64,000 bases of DNA from Lysobacteraceae bacterium NML91-0213. Lineage in GTDB: Bacteria > Pseudomonadota > Gammaproteobacteria > Xanthomonadales > Xanthomonadaceae. How positions within the stretch are numbered: the stretch's first letter is position 1; each line of letters starts with the position of its first letter. A model generated the notes under the pieces. That model made no database searches and was not told the DNA's origin. It was given only the letters and a program-made list of their open reading frames with translations. The position numbers and the translations under genes were made by a program. The stretch spans positions 260,127 to 324,126 of the forward strand of contig NWQL01000005.1 of the NCBI GenBank assembly GCA_002798175.1, written 5' to 3'. Shown here one piece after another: positions 52,769 to 64,000 of the stretch.

Positions 52769-53719
52769 TCAGAAGCGGAAGGTCACGCCCGCCATCGGGC
52801 CGTGCACCTTGAGCTGGCCGCCGACCTCGCCATTGACGTCGACCGGGTCGATGTCGAGTTCGGCCGCACCCTCGAAGCGGGCGGTGTAGTCGTCCTTGAG
52901 CTTGAGGCGGAACCAGTCGTAGCCGACATGCACGCCGACGCGGTCGTTGACCATGTACTCGACCACCAGGCCGGCACGCTCGAAGTGGCCGCGCTCGTCG
53001 AGGAAGTTGCCCCACTCGGTGTCGAGGTACTGCCCTTCCAGGCCCACGCGCCAGCGTTCGGCCGGGGTCCAGGTCAGGCGGGTGTGCAGGCCGGGCGACC
53101 AGCCGGACTTCTTCCACTGGAATTCGGTGTCGCCGGCATCGATCTCGTTGGTGGCGCTCCAGCTGCCATTGGCCCGCGCCTCGAGTTCGGCGTAGGTCAC
53201 GCCCAGGCCCAGGCCCCATCGAAAGGTATCGGTGGAGACCACCGCGTATTCGTAGTTGAGGCTGGCCAGCGAGAACTTGACCCGGCCGGCGAGGTCGACT
53301 TCGGGGACTTCGACCGGGCCGTCGGGCAGTGCATCCGGCACGTCCACGCCGATGTCGCGCAGCAGGCCGCCGGGGTTCAGCCAGTCGCCGTCGAAACTCC
53401 AGTCGTTGTCGCGGCTGTAGTCGTAATAGTTGCCGACGATCGACTGGCGATCGCTGATGCGGAAGCCGAACGCGCCGCGCGGGCGCCATTCGCTGCCGAC
53501 GTCGAAACTCTCGGATCCGCGGAAATCCGCGGTGTCGGTGCCATTGGTGGCGACGCCGTCGCCGGTGAAGCGCAGCTGCGCCTCGGGGTTGAACGCGCTC
53601 AGGCGCAGGGTGAAGCGCTCGTCGCCGCCGGATTGCTGGGCGTGGGCGGGGGCGGCGGCCATGCCCGCGGCGACGGCGAGCAGGGCAACGGCAAGCAGGC
53701 GGGGGGTAGGTGCGGACAT
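52769..53719 (-). CDS. outer membrane beta-barrel protein
   Basis: A 316-residue protein. The signal peptide (about residues 1-28) ends AHAQQSG. The mature sequence alternates short aromatic strands and acidic turns and ends GVTFRF, a C-terminal Phe signature. An insertion with NPGGLLRDIGVDVPDALPDG probably makes a long surface loop. The family is not recognised beyond beta-barrel, and no ligand is evident. The start at 53719 (MSAPTPRLL) follows GAGAAA. Confidence 0.7.
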   Translation of the reverse strand: MSAPTPRLLAVALLAVAAGMAAAPAHAQQSGGDERFTLRLSAFNPEAQLRFTGDGVATNGTDTADFRGSESFDVGSEWRPRGAFGFRISDRQSIVGNYYDYSRDNDWSFDGDWLNPGGLLRDIGVDVPDALPDGPVEVPEVDLAGRVKFSLASLNYEYAVVSTDTFRWGLGLGVTYAELEARANGSWSATNEIDAGDTEFQWKKSGWSPGLHTRLTWTPAERWRVGLEGQYLDTEWGNFLDERGHFERAGLVVEYMVNDRVGVHVGYDWFRLKLKDDYTARFEGAAELDIDPVDVNGEVGGQLKVHGPMAGVTFRF

Positions 53720-53904
53720 CGGTTTCTCGTTATGCGTGGGGAGGGCGGAAAAGCGCCGCCGCGGTCTGCGGCGAGGCGGCAGTGTCCGTTCACGCCGGGT
53801 CTTTCTTCCGTGAAGACGGCAGCGTATGGAACGCAATCACGAGGTCGCCGCGCTTCATTGCGGCCGCAGCGCGCAGGGCGCGCGTGACCGGGAGAGCGGA
53901 AAAG

Positions 53905-53930
53905 AAGAAGCCCCGGCATGCCGGGGCTTC
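53905..53930 (-). terminator. leftward orphan intrinsic terminator
   Basis: Arms 53907-53917 and 53920-53930 pair perfectly over 11 bp. On the minus strand the hairpin is followed by TTCTTTT, a fair T tract. No gene ends before it on that strand; the next leftward start is at 53719. A short divergent RNA from the atp region could end here. Confidence 0.6.
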
Positions 53931-54095
53931 GGTGGGGCCTGCTGGATCGACGAGGAAGAGGCAGACCGCGCAGGAGGTCGGACTGCCGGATCCGTCGGGA
54001 GTTCCCGGAAATGTCCAGGAATTTTCTGAATGCGGAACGGGTGCCGCCGGTTCCTGTGCCCGGCTGCCGCACGGGACGCGCGGGACCTCCGTCGG

Positions 54096-54125
54096 TTGTC
54101 GGTCAAAGTCCGCCGCTGCTATACT
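54096..54125 (+). promoter_or_regulatory. sigma-70 promoter of the atp operon
   Basis: TTGTCG (54096-54101) and TATACT (54120-54125) are separated by 18 bp. They are the closest match to a housekeeping promoter upstream of atpI, 60 bp before its start. Confidence 0.6.
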
Positions 54126-54184
54126 TCGGCGGCTTCGCCGGGCGGTTTCATGGCCCGGGCCGTCCACCGTCACAGGACCCCCAT

Positions 54185-54550
54185 GTGTTGAGCTCCTTCG
54201 CTGCGGGTCGGCGGCTGGCGCAGCGCGCACTCGCCTGGCAGGCGATCGCGGTGGCGCTGACCGCGATCGCCTTCCTCGTCAAGGGATGGCCATGGGCGCT
54301 TGCAGCGCTGGCGGGAGGTGGCTCGGTCACGCTCGGTGGCTGGCTGCACAGTGCGATCGCACTGGGTGGCGGGGTGGCTCCGGCGGGTGGCGCGCTTGCG
54401 CGCGTGCTGGTCGGAGCGCTGGCGAAGTGGGCGGTGGTGCTGGTGGTGCTGGTGCTCGCGGTGGGCGTGGGCGGTCTGCCCCCCGTCGCGGTCGGAGTGG
54501 GCGTCATCGTGGCGCTGGTGACACAGATGCTGGCCATGGCCAGTCGTTGA
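54185..54550 (+). CDS. atpI: ATP synthase subunit I
   Basis: A 121-residue four-helix protein (AWQAIAVALTAIAFLVKGWP, then GSVTLGGWLH). AtpI aids assembly of the c-ring and is the usual first gene of the operon. No ATG fits the frame: the one at 54183 is out of frame, so GTG at 54185 (or TTG at 54188) is the start, with AGGA upstream. It lies 37 bp before atpB. Confidence 0.8.
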   Translation: MLSSFAAGRRLAQRALAWQAIAVALTAIAFLVKGWPWALAALAGGGSVTLGGWLHSAIALGGGVAPAGGALARVLVGALAKWAVVLVVLVLAVGVGGLPPVAVGVGVIVALVTQMLAMASR

Positions 54551-54587
54551 TTCGAACACGTACAGACAGTCAGAGGCGGACAGGCAC

Positions 54588-55770
<1,183 letters not shown>

Positions 55771-55874
55771 TCCAGCCGCAGGAAGGCGGGCAGCCGTGAA
55801 CGGCCGCCCGCTTCCCGGATGACAGCTGGCATGCGCGGCATGCCCGGACCATCACGACAGGCAGTGGCACACCC

Positions 55875-56345
55875 ATGAACATCAATCTGACCCTGATCGC
55901 CCAGGCCCTGGCCTTTGCCGGCCTGATCTGGCTGATCGCGACCTTCGTCTGGCCGCCGTTGCTGCGTGCCATCGAGGAGCGCCAGCAGAAGATCGCAGAA
56001 GGCCTCGCCGCCGCCGACAACAGCCAGCGTGCGCTGGCGCAGGCGCAGGAACAGGTCAACGAGGAACTCAAGGCCGCGCGCACCAAGGCCAACGAGATCA
56101 TCGACCAGGCCCACCAGCGCGCCAACCAGATCGTGGAGCAGGCACGCGCCGAGGCGCAGGCCGAGGCCGCGCGCCAGAAGGCGATGGCGGAAGCCGAGAT
56201 CGAAGCCTCCGCCAACCGTGCCCGCGAGGACCTGCGTCGCCAGGTGTCGCTGCTGGCGGTGACCGGCGCCGAGAAGCTGCTGCGTCGCGAGATCGACGCC
56301 AATGCCCACAAGGCGCTGCTCGACGAACTGGCCGCGGAGATCTGA
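55875..56345 (+). CDS. atpF: ATP synthase subunit b
   Basis: A 156-residue protein with one N-terminal helix (about 4-26, [20 protein letters not shown]) and a long charged coiled coil that links Fo to subunit delta. The heptads are rich in Ala, Gln and Glu ([15 protein letters not shown]). Length and architecture are typical. It is followed after 2 bp by atpH. Confidence 0.97.
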   Translation: MNINLTLIAQALAFAGLIWLIATFVWPPLLRAIEERQQKIAEGLAAADNSQRALAQAQEQVNEELKAARTKANEIIDQAHQRANQIVEQARAEAQAEAARQKAMAEAEIEASANRAREDLRRQVSLLAVTGAEKLLRREIDANAHKALLDELAAEI

Positions 56346-56347
56346 GC

Positions 56348-56875
56348 GTGAGCCAGGAGATCACCCTCGCCCGTCCCTATGCGCGTGCCGCATTCGGCCT
56401 CGCCCGCGATGCCGGCGCGCTCGCGGCGTGGTCGGACGCGCTCGCGTTCGCCGCGCGCGTGGCGGTGGATCCGCAGGCGCGGCCGCTGCTTGGCCATCCC
56501 GGACTGGCCCGCGAAGACGCGGTAGCGCTGCTGGCACCCGAAGGTGCGCAGGAAGGTTTCCGTGACTTCCTCGCACTGCTCGCCCGCAATGGCCGCCTGG
56601 CGCTGCTGCCCGAGATCGCCGGCCTCTACGAGGACCTGCGCGCGGACGCCGAACAGGTGGTGCGTGCCACGGTGACCTCGGCGAGCGAGTTGCCCGCGAC
56701 CGAGCTCGACGCGATCCGTGCCGCACTCGCGCGCCGTTTCGGCCGCGACGTGCAGGTGCAGGCCGCGGTCGACGAATCGCTCATCGGCGGTGCGGTGATC
56801 AGCGCCGGCGATGTCGTCATCGACGGCTCCCTGCGCGGCAAGCTCGCACGCCTGCAGTCGGCGCTGAGCCAGTAA
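56348..56875 (+). CDS. atpH: ATP synthase subunit delta
   Basis: A 175-residue soluble helical protein. The start SQEITLARPYARAAFGLARD matches the N-terminal helix bundle, and the C-terminal part has GGAVISAGDVVIDGSLRGKL. It joins the stator stalk to F1. It starts 2 bp after atpF, so the genes are co-translated. Confidence 0.95.
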   Translation: MSQEITLARPYARAAFGLARDAGALAAWSDALAFAARVAVDPQARPLLGHPGLAREDAVALLAPEGAQEGFRDFLALLARNGRLALLPEIAGLYEDLRADAEQVVRATVTSASELPATELDAIRAALARRFGRDVQVQAAVDESLIGGAVISAGDVVIDGSLRGKLARLQSALSQ

Positions 56876-56962
56876 CCAGGATGCGGACGCCTTCCGGCGG
56901 CCGCACCCACCACAGTTTCATTGATCGCGCGTCGTCGAATCCGGCGCGCCGAGGACCCGGAA

Positions 56963-58513
<1,551 letters not shown>

Positions 58514-58616
58514 AGCGGTTGGCTTGTCTGATGGTTTGGTGATTCGACACAGGTGAGGCGAGGGGATGGTCCGGGCAACCGGGCGCCCCGACCGGATCAC
58601 CGCAGCGGAGCGAGCA

Positions 58617-59480
58617 ATGGCTGGCGGCAGAGAAATCAAGACCAAGATCAAGAGCGTGCAGAACACCCGCAAGGTGACCCGTGCGCTGGAAATGGTCTCG
58701 GCCTCCAAGATCCGCAAGGCGCAGGACCGGATGAAGGCATCGCGCCCGTACGCACGGGCGATGAAGCAGCTGATCGGGCACCTGGCGCAGGCGAATTCGG
58801 AGTTCCAGCATCCCTACCTCGTCGAGCGTGCCTCGCCGAAGCGGGTGGGCTACATCATCGTCTCGTCCGACCGCGGCCTGGCCGGCGGCCTCAACAACAA
58901 CCTGTTCCGCAAGCTGCTGGTGGAGATGCGCCAGTGGCAGGAGAAGGGTGTCGAGGTCGATGTGGTGACCATCGGCCAGAAGGCGACGGTGTTCTTCCGC
59001 CGTCTCAAGGTGCGGATGCTGGCCAGCGTCACCCACCTGGGTGACAACCCCGAGGTCGAGCAGCTGATCGGCGTGATCAAGGTCATGCTCGACGGCTATA
59101 CCGAGGGCTCGCTGGACCGCGTGTTCCTGGCCTACAACGACTTCGTCAACACGATGACCCAGCGCGTGGCGTTCGACCAGCTGCTGCCGCTGCCGGCCTC
59201 CGACGAGACGATCGTCAAGCATGACTGGGACTACATCTACGAGCCGGACGCGGAGTCGGTGCTCGAGCACGTGCTGACGCGCTACGTGGAGTCGCTGGTG
59301 TACCAGGCAGTGATGGAAAACGTCGCTTCCGAGCACGCCGCGCGCATGGTGGCGATGAAGGCCGCAAGCGACAACGCGACCAAGCTGATCGACACGCTGA
59401 ACCTGGTCTACAACAAGGCCCGCCAGGCCGCGATCACCCAGGAAATCTCCGAGATCGTGGGCGGCGCCGCGGCCGTATAG
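58617..59480 (+). CDS. atpG: ATP synthase subunit gamma
   Basis: A 287-residue rotor subunit: N-terminal helix [20 protein letters not shown] and C-terminal helix [20 protein letters not shown] form the coiled coil inside the alpha3-beta3 ring, and the Rossmann-like middle follows [13 protein letters not shown]. The start ATG 58617 is typical, preceded by GGAGCGAGCA. Confidence 0.97.
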   Translation: MAGGREIKTKIKSVQNTRKVTRALEMVSASKIRKAQDRMKASRPYARAMKQLIGHLAQANSEFQHPYLVERASPKRVGYIIVSSDRGLAGGLNNNLFRKLLVEMRQWQEKGVEVDVVTIGQKATVFFRRLKVRMLASVTHLGDNPEVEQLIGVIKVMLDGYTEGSLDRVFLAYNDFVNTMTQRVAFDQLLPLPASDETIVKHDWDYIYEPDAESVLEHVLTRYVESLVYQAVMENVASEHAARMVAMKAASDNATKLIDTLNLVYNKARQAAITQEISEIVGGAAAV

Positions 59481-60986
<1,506 letters not shown>

Positions 60987-60994
60987 TCCACGCC

Positions 60995-61075
60995 GCCCTC
61001 CGCGCCTGCGGAGGGCCCCGGCCAGGGCGAGGGCCCGCCGCCGGACTCCTGCCCTCTCCCGTTGCCGGGGGAGGG
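60995..61075 (+). other. two hairpins between atpD and atpC
   Basis: Stem one pairs 60995-61003 with 61008-61016 (9 bp, GCCT loop); stem two pairs 61052-61060 with 61067-61075 with one wobble pair. Neither has a T-run, so they may stabilise or process the mRNA between beta and epsilon, or attenuate atpC. Confidence 0.45.
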
Positions 61076-61100
61076 AGCCACGGCTAGAGAGTGATTTGTC

Positions 61101-61526
61101 ATGACCACCACCATCCGTTGCGACATCGTCAGCGCCGAGGCGGAGATCTTCCACGGCGAGGCCACCCTGATCGTGGCGACCGGCGAGATGGGCGAGCTCG
61201 GCATCGCGCCGCGCCACGCGCCGCTGATCACCCGGCTCAAGCCCGGCAAGGTGGTGATCACCCAGGCCAACGGCGAGAAGCTGGACTTCGCGATCTCCGG
61301 CGGCCTGCTCGAAGTGCAGCCGCAGGTGGTGACGATCCTCGCCGACACCGCGATCCGCGCCGACGAGATCGACGAGGCCTCGGTGCGCAAGGCGAAGGAA
61401 GAAGCCGAGCGCGTGCTGGCCGGCCGCGGCGAGGCGATGGACATCGCCGAGGCGCAGCAGAAGATGGCCGAGGTCGTCGCGCAGTTGCAGGCGCTCGAGC
61501 GCCTGCGCAAGAATCTCAAGCACTGA
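61101..61526 (+). CDS. atpC: ATP synthase subunit epsilon
   Basis: A 141-residue protein: N-terminal beta-sandwich ([19 protein letters not shown]) and a C-terminal helix hairpin (about 90-140). It couples rotor to c-ring and can inhibit ATP hydrolysis. It ends the atp operon and is followed by a strong hairpin. Confidence 0.97.
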   Translation: MTTTIRCDIVSAEAEIFHGEATLIVATGEMGELGIAPRHAPLITRLKPGKVVITQANGEKLDFAISGGLLEVQPQVVTILADTAIRADEIDEASVRKAKEEAERVLAGRGEAMDIAEAQQKMAEVVAQLQALERLRKNLKH

Positions 61527-61557
61527 CGCACCTGCGGGCTTTCGCCGGACGTCCACG

Positions 61558-61580
61558 AAAGCCGCCTTCGGGCGGCTTTC
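61558..61580 (+). terminator. terminator of the atp operon
   Basis: A 9 bp perfect stem (61558-61566 with 61571-61579) with a TTCG tetraloop, TTTC tail. It lies about 30 bp after the atpC stop and suits rightward termination. Confidence 0.75.
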
Positions 61581-61723
61581 TCCGTTATGGCGTTTCGCTG
61601 CACCGGGGGCGTGCATGTGTGGCGTGCGGCCAGGAGAGTGTGCGATGCAGTGCGCGCGCCCCGTGCGGCTTGCCCGGATCCGGCGTGGCGGTTTACGGTC
61701 GTGCGCTCAATGGGGAGTGGGCC

Positions 61724-62917
61724 ATGCGGGGAACTGTTCTGCACGCCGTCGCCGCCGGCGCATTGCTGGCGGTCACATTCGTGGTTCCCGCAGGCGTCGC
61801 CGCGCAGGACGGGGCAACCGCCCGGCCACGCGCGCGCGACCTGGGCATCGCCATCGGCACGCTGCCGACTGGCCCGCGCAACGCGATCACCGACGTGGCC
61901 GGCGTCGCCGTCGGCCATGCCAGCGTCGTCGAGGGCGACCACGTGCGCACCGGCGTGACCGCGATCCTCCCGCATCCGGGCGACCTCTACGCCGAACGCG
62001 TGCCGGCGGCGGTCCATGTCGCCAACGGCTACGGCAAGCTGCTGGGGATCAGCCAGGTGCGCGAACTCGGCGAACTGGAAACCCCGATCCTGCTGACCGG
62101 TACGCTGGGCGTGTGGACAGCGGCCAATGCACTGGTCGACTGGCAGCTGGCGCGTCCGGGGATGCAGGAGGTGCGTTCGCTCAACCCGTTGGTCGGCGAA
62201 ACCAACGACGGCTACCTCAACGACATCCGTTCAAGGCCGCTGCGCGGGAGGCACGTGCTCGAAGCGCTGGGGTCGGCGTCCACCGGCGATGTCGAAGAGG
62301 GCAGCGTCGGCGCCGGGACCGGCACCGTCGCGTTCGGCTGGAAGGGCGGCATCGGCACCAGCTCGCGGGTATTGCCGGCGGCCGACGGCGGCCACGTGGT
62401 GGGCGTGCTGGTGCAGAGCAACTACGGCGGCACGCTGACCGTTGCCGGCGTGCCGGTCGGGCCGCGGCTGCCGGATCCGGCAACGTGGCGCCCGCACGGA
62501 GGCGCCCCCGCATCCGTCGCGCCGCCGTCGGCGGGCGACGGCAGCATCATGATCGTGGTGGCGACCGATGCGCCGCTCGATGCACGCCAGCTCGAACGCC
62601 TCGCGCGCCGTGCAATCGTCGGCCTTGCCCGCACCGGTGCCTCGATGTCGAACGGCTCCGGCGACTACGTGATCGCCTTCTCCACCGCGCCTTCGATGCG
62701 GCGCGTACGCGGCCATGCGGCGTCCGGCGCGGCCGCGCTCGACAACGAGGCAATGACGCCGTTGTTCGTCGCCGTCGCCGACGCGACCGAGGAGGCGATC
62801 CTCAATTCGATGCTGCGTGCCCGCGGCATGCGCGGCCATCGCGGCGAGGTGCCGGCGTTGCCGCTTGAACGGGTGGTGCCGCTGTTGCGCGCCGCCGGCG
62901 TGGATCAGCGCCGGTAG
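61724..62917 (+). CDS. exported P1-family peptidase (DmpA-like, S58)
   Basis: A 397-residue enzyme with a signal peptide (about residues 1-27, ending VAAQDG). The family undergoes self-cleavage before a nucleophilic Ser/Thr: LVQSNYGGTL, about residues 230-240, holds the nucleophile Ser (Gln-Ser here). VGHASVVEGDHVRTGVTAIL lies at the N-terminus. P1 peptidases cleave N-terminal residues or D-amino-acid esters. The start at 61724 follows GGGGAG. Stop overlaps the convergent GtrA-like gene by 13 bp. Confidence 0.9.
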   Translation: MRGTVLHAVAAGALLAVTFVVPAGVAAQDGATARPRARDLGIAIGTLPTGPRNAITDVAGVAVGHASVVEGDHVRTGVTAILPHPGDLYAERVPAAVHVANGYGKLLGISQVRELGELETPILLTGTLGVWTAANALVDWQLARPGMQEVRSLNPLVGETNDGYLNDIRSRPLRGRHVLEALGSASTGDVEEGSVGAGTGTVAFGWKGGIGTSSRVLPAADGGHVVGVLVQSNYGGTLTVAGVPVGPRLPDPATWRPHGGAPASVAPPSAGDGSIMIVVATDAPLDARQLERLARRAIVGLARTGASMSNGSGDYVIAFSTAPSMRRVRGHAASGAAALDNEAMTPLFVAVADATEEAILNSMLRARGMRGHRGEVPALPLERVVPLLRAAGVDQRR

Positions 62918-63300
62918 ACCCACTGCCGCGAGATCACGAAGCCGATCACCCCGAGCGCGATCTCCACCAGCGGCTTGGCCAGCCACGCCCACTTCAGTCC
63001 GAGATAGTCGTCGATATGGCCGATCGCCCAGGTGCTGACCACCGTGGTGGCCACCCACATCACCAGGAAGCGCTGCAGTTGCACGCGCCCGACGGCGGTG
63101 TCCTCGCAGGCGAAGGTGAAACGGCCGTTCATCCAGAAGCCGCACAGCGCGCCGCAGATGCGACCCACCACGTTGGCCTGGCGCACCGGCAATCCGGCAT
63201 GGCTGAGGGCCACCATGACCGCCCAGTCCAGAGCCCACTGCAGGCCACCGATCAACAGGTAACTGCGCGACTGGCGGACGATGCTCAACGCAGGACCCAC
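62905..63300 (-). CDS. GtrA-like membrane protein
   Basis: A 131-residue protein with four helices, matching GtrA, a presumed flippase for undecaprenyl-linked sugars. The sequence has GRICGALCGFWMNGRFTF, the family's central motif, and ends VISRQWVYRR. The start at 63300 is a GTG. It is convergent with the P1 peptidase. No gtrB or modifying enzyme is beside it, so its glycan is unknown. Confidence 0.85.
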   Translation of the reverse strand: MGPALSIVRQSRSYLLIGGLQWALDWAVMVALSHAGLPVRQANVVGRICGALCGFWMNGRFTFACEDTAVGRVQLQRFLVMWVATTVVSTWAIGHIDDYLGLKWAWLAKPLVEIALGVIGFVISRQWVYRR

Positions 63301-63387
63301 GGGCTTTGATCGTGCCGGAGCGGCACGGCGCGAATGCTATCAGCCGCGCCCGTTAGAATTGCGCGATTCCCCCGCACAGGCGATTCC

Positions 63388-64000
63388 ATGACCGCTCCCC
63401 TCCACGTCGTCATCCTTGCCGCTGGCGAAGGCAAGCGCATGCGCTCGGCGCTGCCCAAGGTGCTGCAGAAGGTGGCCGGTCGGCCGATGCTCGCGCATGT
63501 GATCGCGACCGCGCGCGAGCTTGCGCCCGCGGCGATCCATGTCGTCTATGGGCATGGCGGCGACCAGGTGCGCGCGGCGCTCGGCGACCAGACCGACCTG
63601 CTGTGGGCCGAGCAGCGCGAGCGGCTGGGGACGGGGCATGCCGTCCAGCAGGCGCTGGGCGAGGTGCCCGATGGCGCCGAGGTGGTGGTGCTGTACGGCG
63701 ACGTGCCGCTGATCACCGCGGGCACGCTGCAGCGGCTGCTGACCGGCGAGCGCGGCTCGCGGCTGGCGGTGCTGGTCGCGGAACTCGACGACCCGCGTGG
63801 CTACGGGCGCGTGGTGCGTGATTCCGCGGGCCATGTCGCGGCGATCGTCGAGCACAAGGATGCCGACGAGGAACAGCGCCGCATCCGCCTGGTCAATACC
63901 GGCATCGTCGCCGCCGAGGCGACCGCGCTCAAGCGTTGGCTGGGCGCGCTGTCCAACGACAATGCGCAGGGCGAGTATTACCTCACCGACATCTTCGCGA
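63388..64000 (+). CDS. glmU: bifunctional UDP-N-acetylglucosamine pyrophosphorylase / acetyltransferase, 5' part
   Basis: The first 204 codons of glmU; the right edge cuts it. The N-terminal uridyltransferase signature is [18 protein letters not shown], then [10 protein letters not shown] and LYGDVPLIT. It makes UDP-GlcNAc for wall and LPS. Its place after atpC is common in xanthomonads. The acetyltransferase half is outside the window. Start ATG at 63388. Confidence 0.95.
   Translation, partial: MTAPLHVVILAAGEGKRMRSALPKVLQKVAGRPMLAHVIATARELAPAAIHVVYGHGGDQVRAALGDQTDLLWAEQRERLGTGHAVQQALGEVPDGAEVVVLYGDVPLITAGTLQRLLTGERGSRLAVLVAELDDPRGYGRVVRDSAGHVAAIVEHKDADEEQRRIRLVNTGIVAAEATALKRWLGALSNDNAQGEYYLTDIFA

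Larger units (their letters stand above)
53720..54184. other. divergent intergenic region upstream of the atp operon
   Basis: Contains the atp promoter (54096-54125), a leftward-facing terminator (53907-53930) with no gene behind it, and no convincing coding frame. It supplies the 5' region of the leftward barrel gene. Confidence 0.6.

Overview
The window is a 64 kb piece of a high-GC gammaproteobacterial chromosome, most likely from the Xanthomonadaceae in the Lysobacter/Luteimonas/Stenotrophomonas neighbourhood. The evidence is the complete atpIBEFHAGDC operon followed closely by glmU, a pdhB-lpd pair with lipoyl domains on both proteins, a CoxA-CoxC fusion oxidase, and many small families common in that group (DUF1415, DUF2242, DUF3016, DUF4031, Ax21-like and OmpW-like outer membrane proteins). 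Genes are dense on both strands. I saw no rRNA, tRNA, CRISPR array, prophage or transposase.

Layout. 0-6 kb: start of a small regulator at the left edge, an orphan terminator, a Gly/Ser-rich membrane-anchored protein, a membrane GGDEF-EAL protein and an archaeal-type methyltransferase. 6-16 kb: Ax21-like porin, catalase-like protein coupled to an SDR, beta-lactamase-fold serine hydrolase, PAS hybrid histidine kinase, MFS transporter, glycine-zipper protein, lipoprotein and EF-hand protein. 16-22 kb: oligopeptidase A, then a radical SAM protein overlapping a UdgX-type uracil-DNA glycosylase, then a PepSY protein. 22-29 kb: aa3-type oxidase region (coxB, coxA-C fusion, two small membrane proteins, CtaG- and CopD-like proteins). 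29-41 kb: Na/Pi transporter, BON protein, HipA-like kinase with DUF3037, tesA divergent from ybbA-ybbP, rsmC-rsuA. 41-46 kb: SDR, zinc efflux operon (ArsR sensor plus CDF pump), DUF1415, EamA transporter, OmpW. 46-54 kb: pdhB-lpd, a cell-wall amidase and an outer membrane barrel. 54-64 kb: ATP synthase operon, P1 peptidase, GtrA-like protein and the start of glmU.

How the genes work together. Much of the window is energy metabolism: the E2/E3 subunits feed acetyl-CoA and NADH to respiration, the oxidase builds proton-motive force and the F1Fo synthase uses it. Accessory modules are tightly coupled pairs with 1-14 bp overlaps: radical SAM/UdgX (DNA repair or modification), HipA-like/DUF3037, catalase-like/SDR, ArsR/CDF, ABC ATPase/permease and rsmC/rsuA.

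The most unusual sequence is non-coding. Two gaps (24645-25098 and 43143-43558) carry the same composite element: two ~115 bp imperfect palindromes in inverted orientation joined by a related linker. It resembles a large REPIN or MITE-like non-autonomous repeat.
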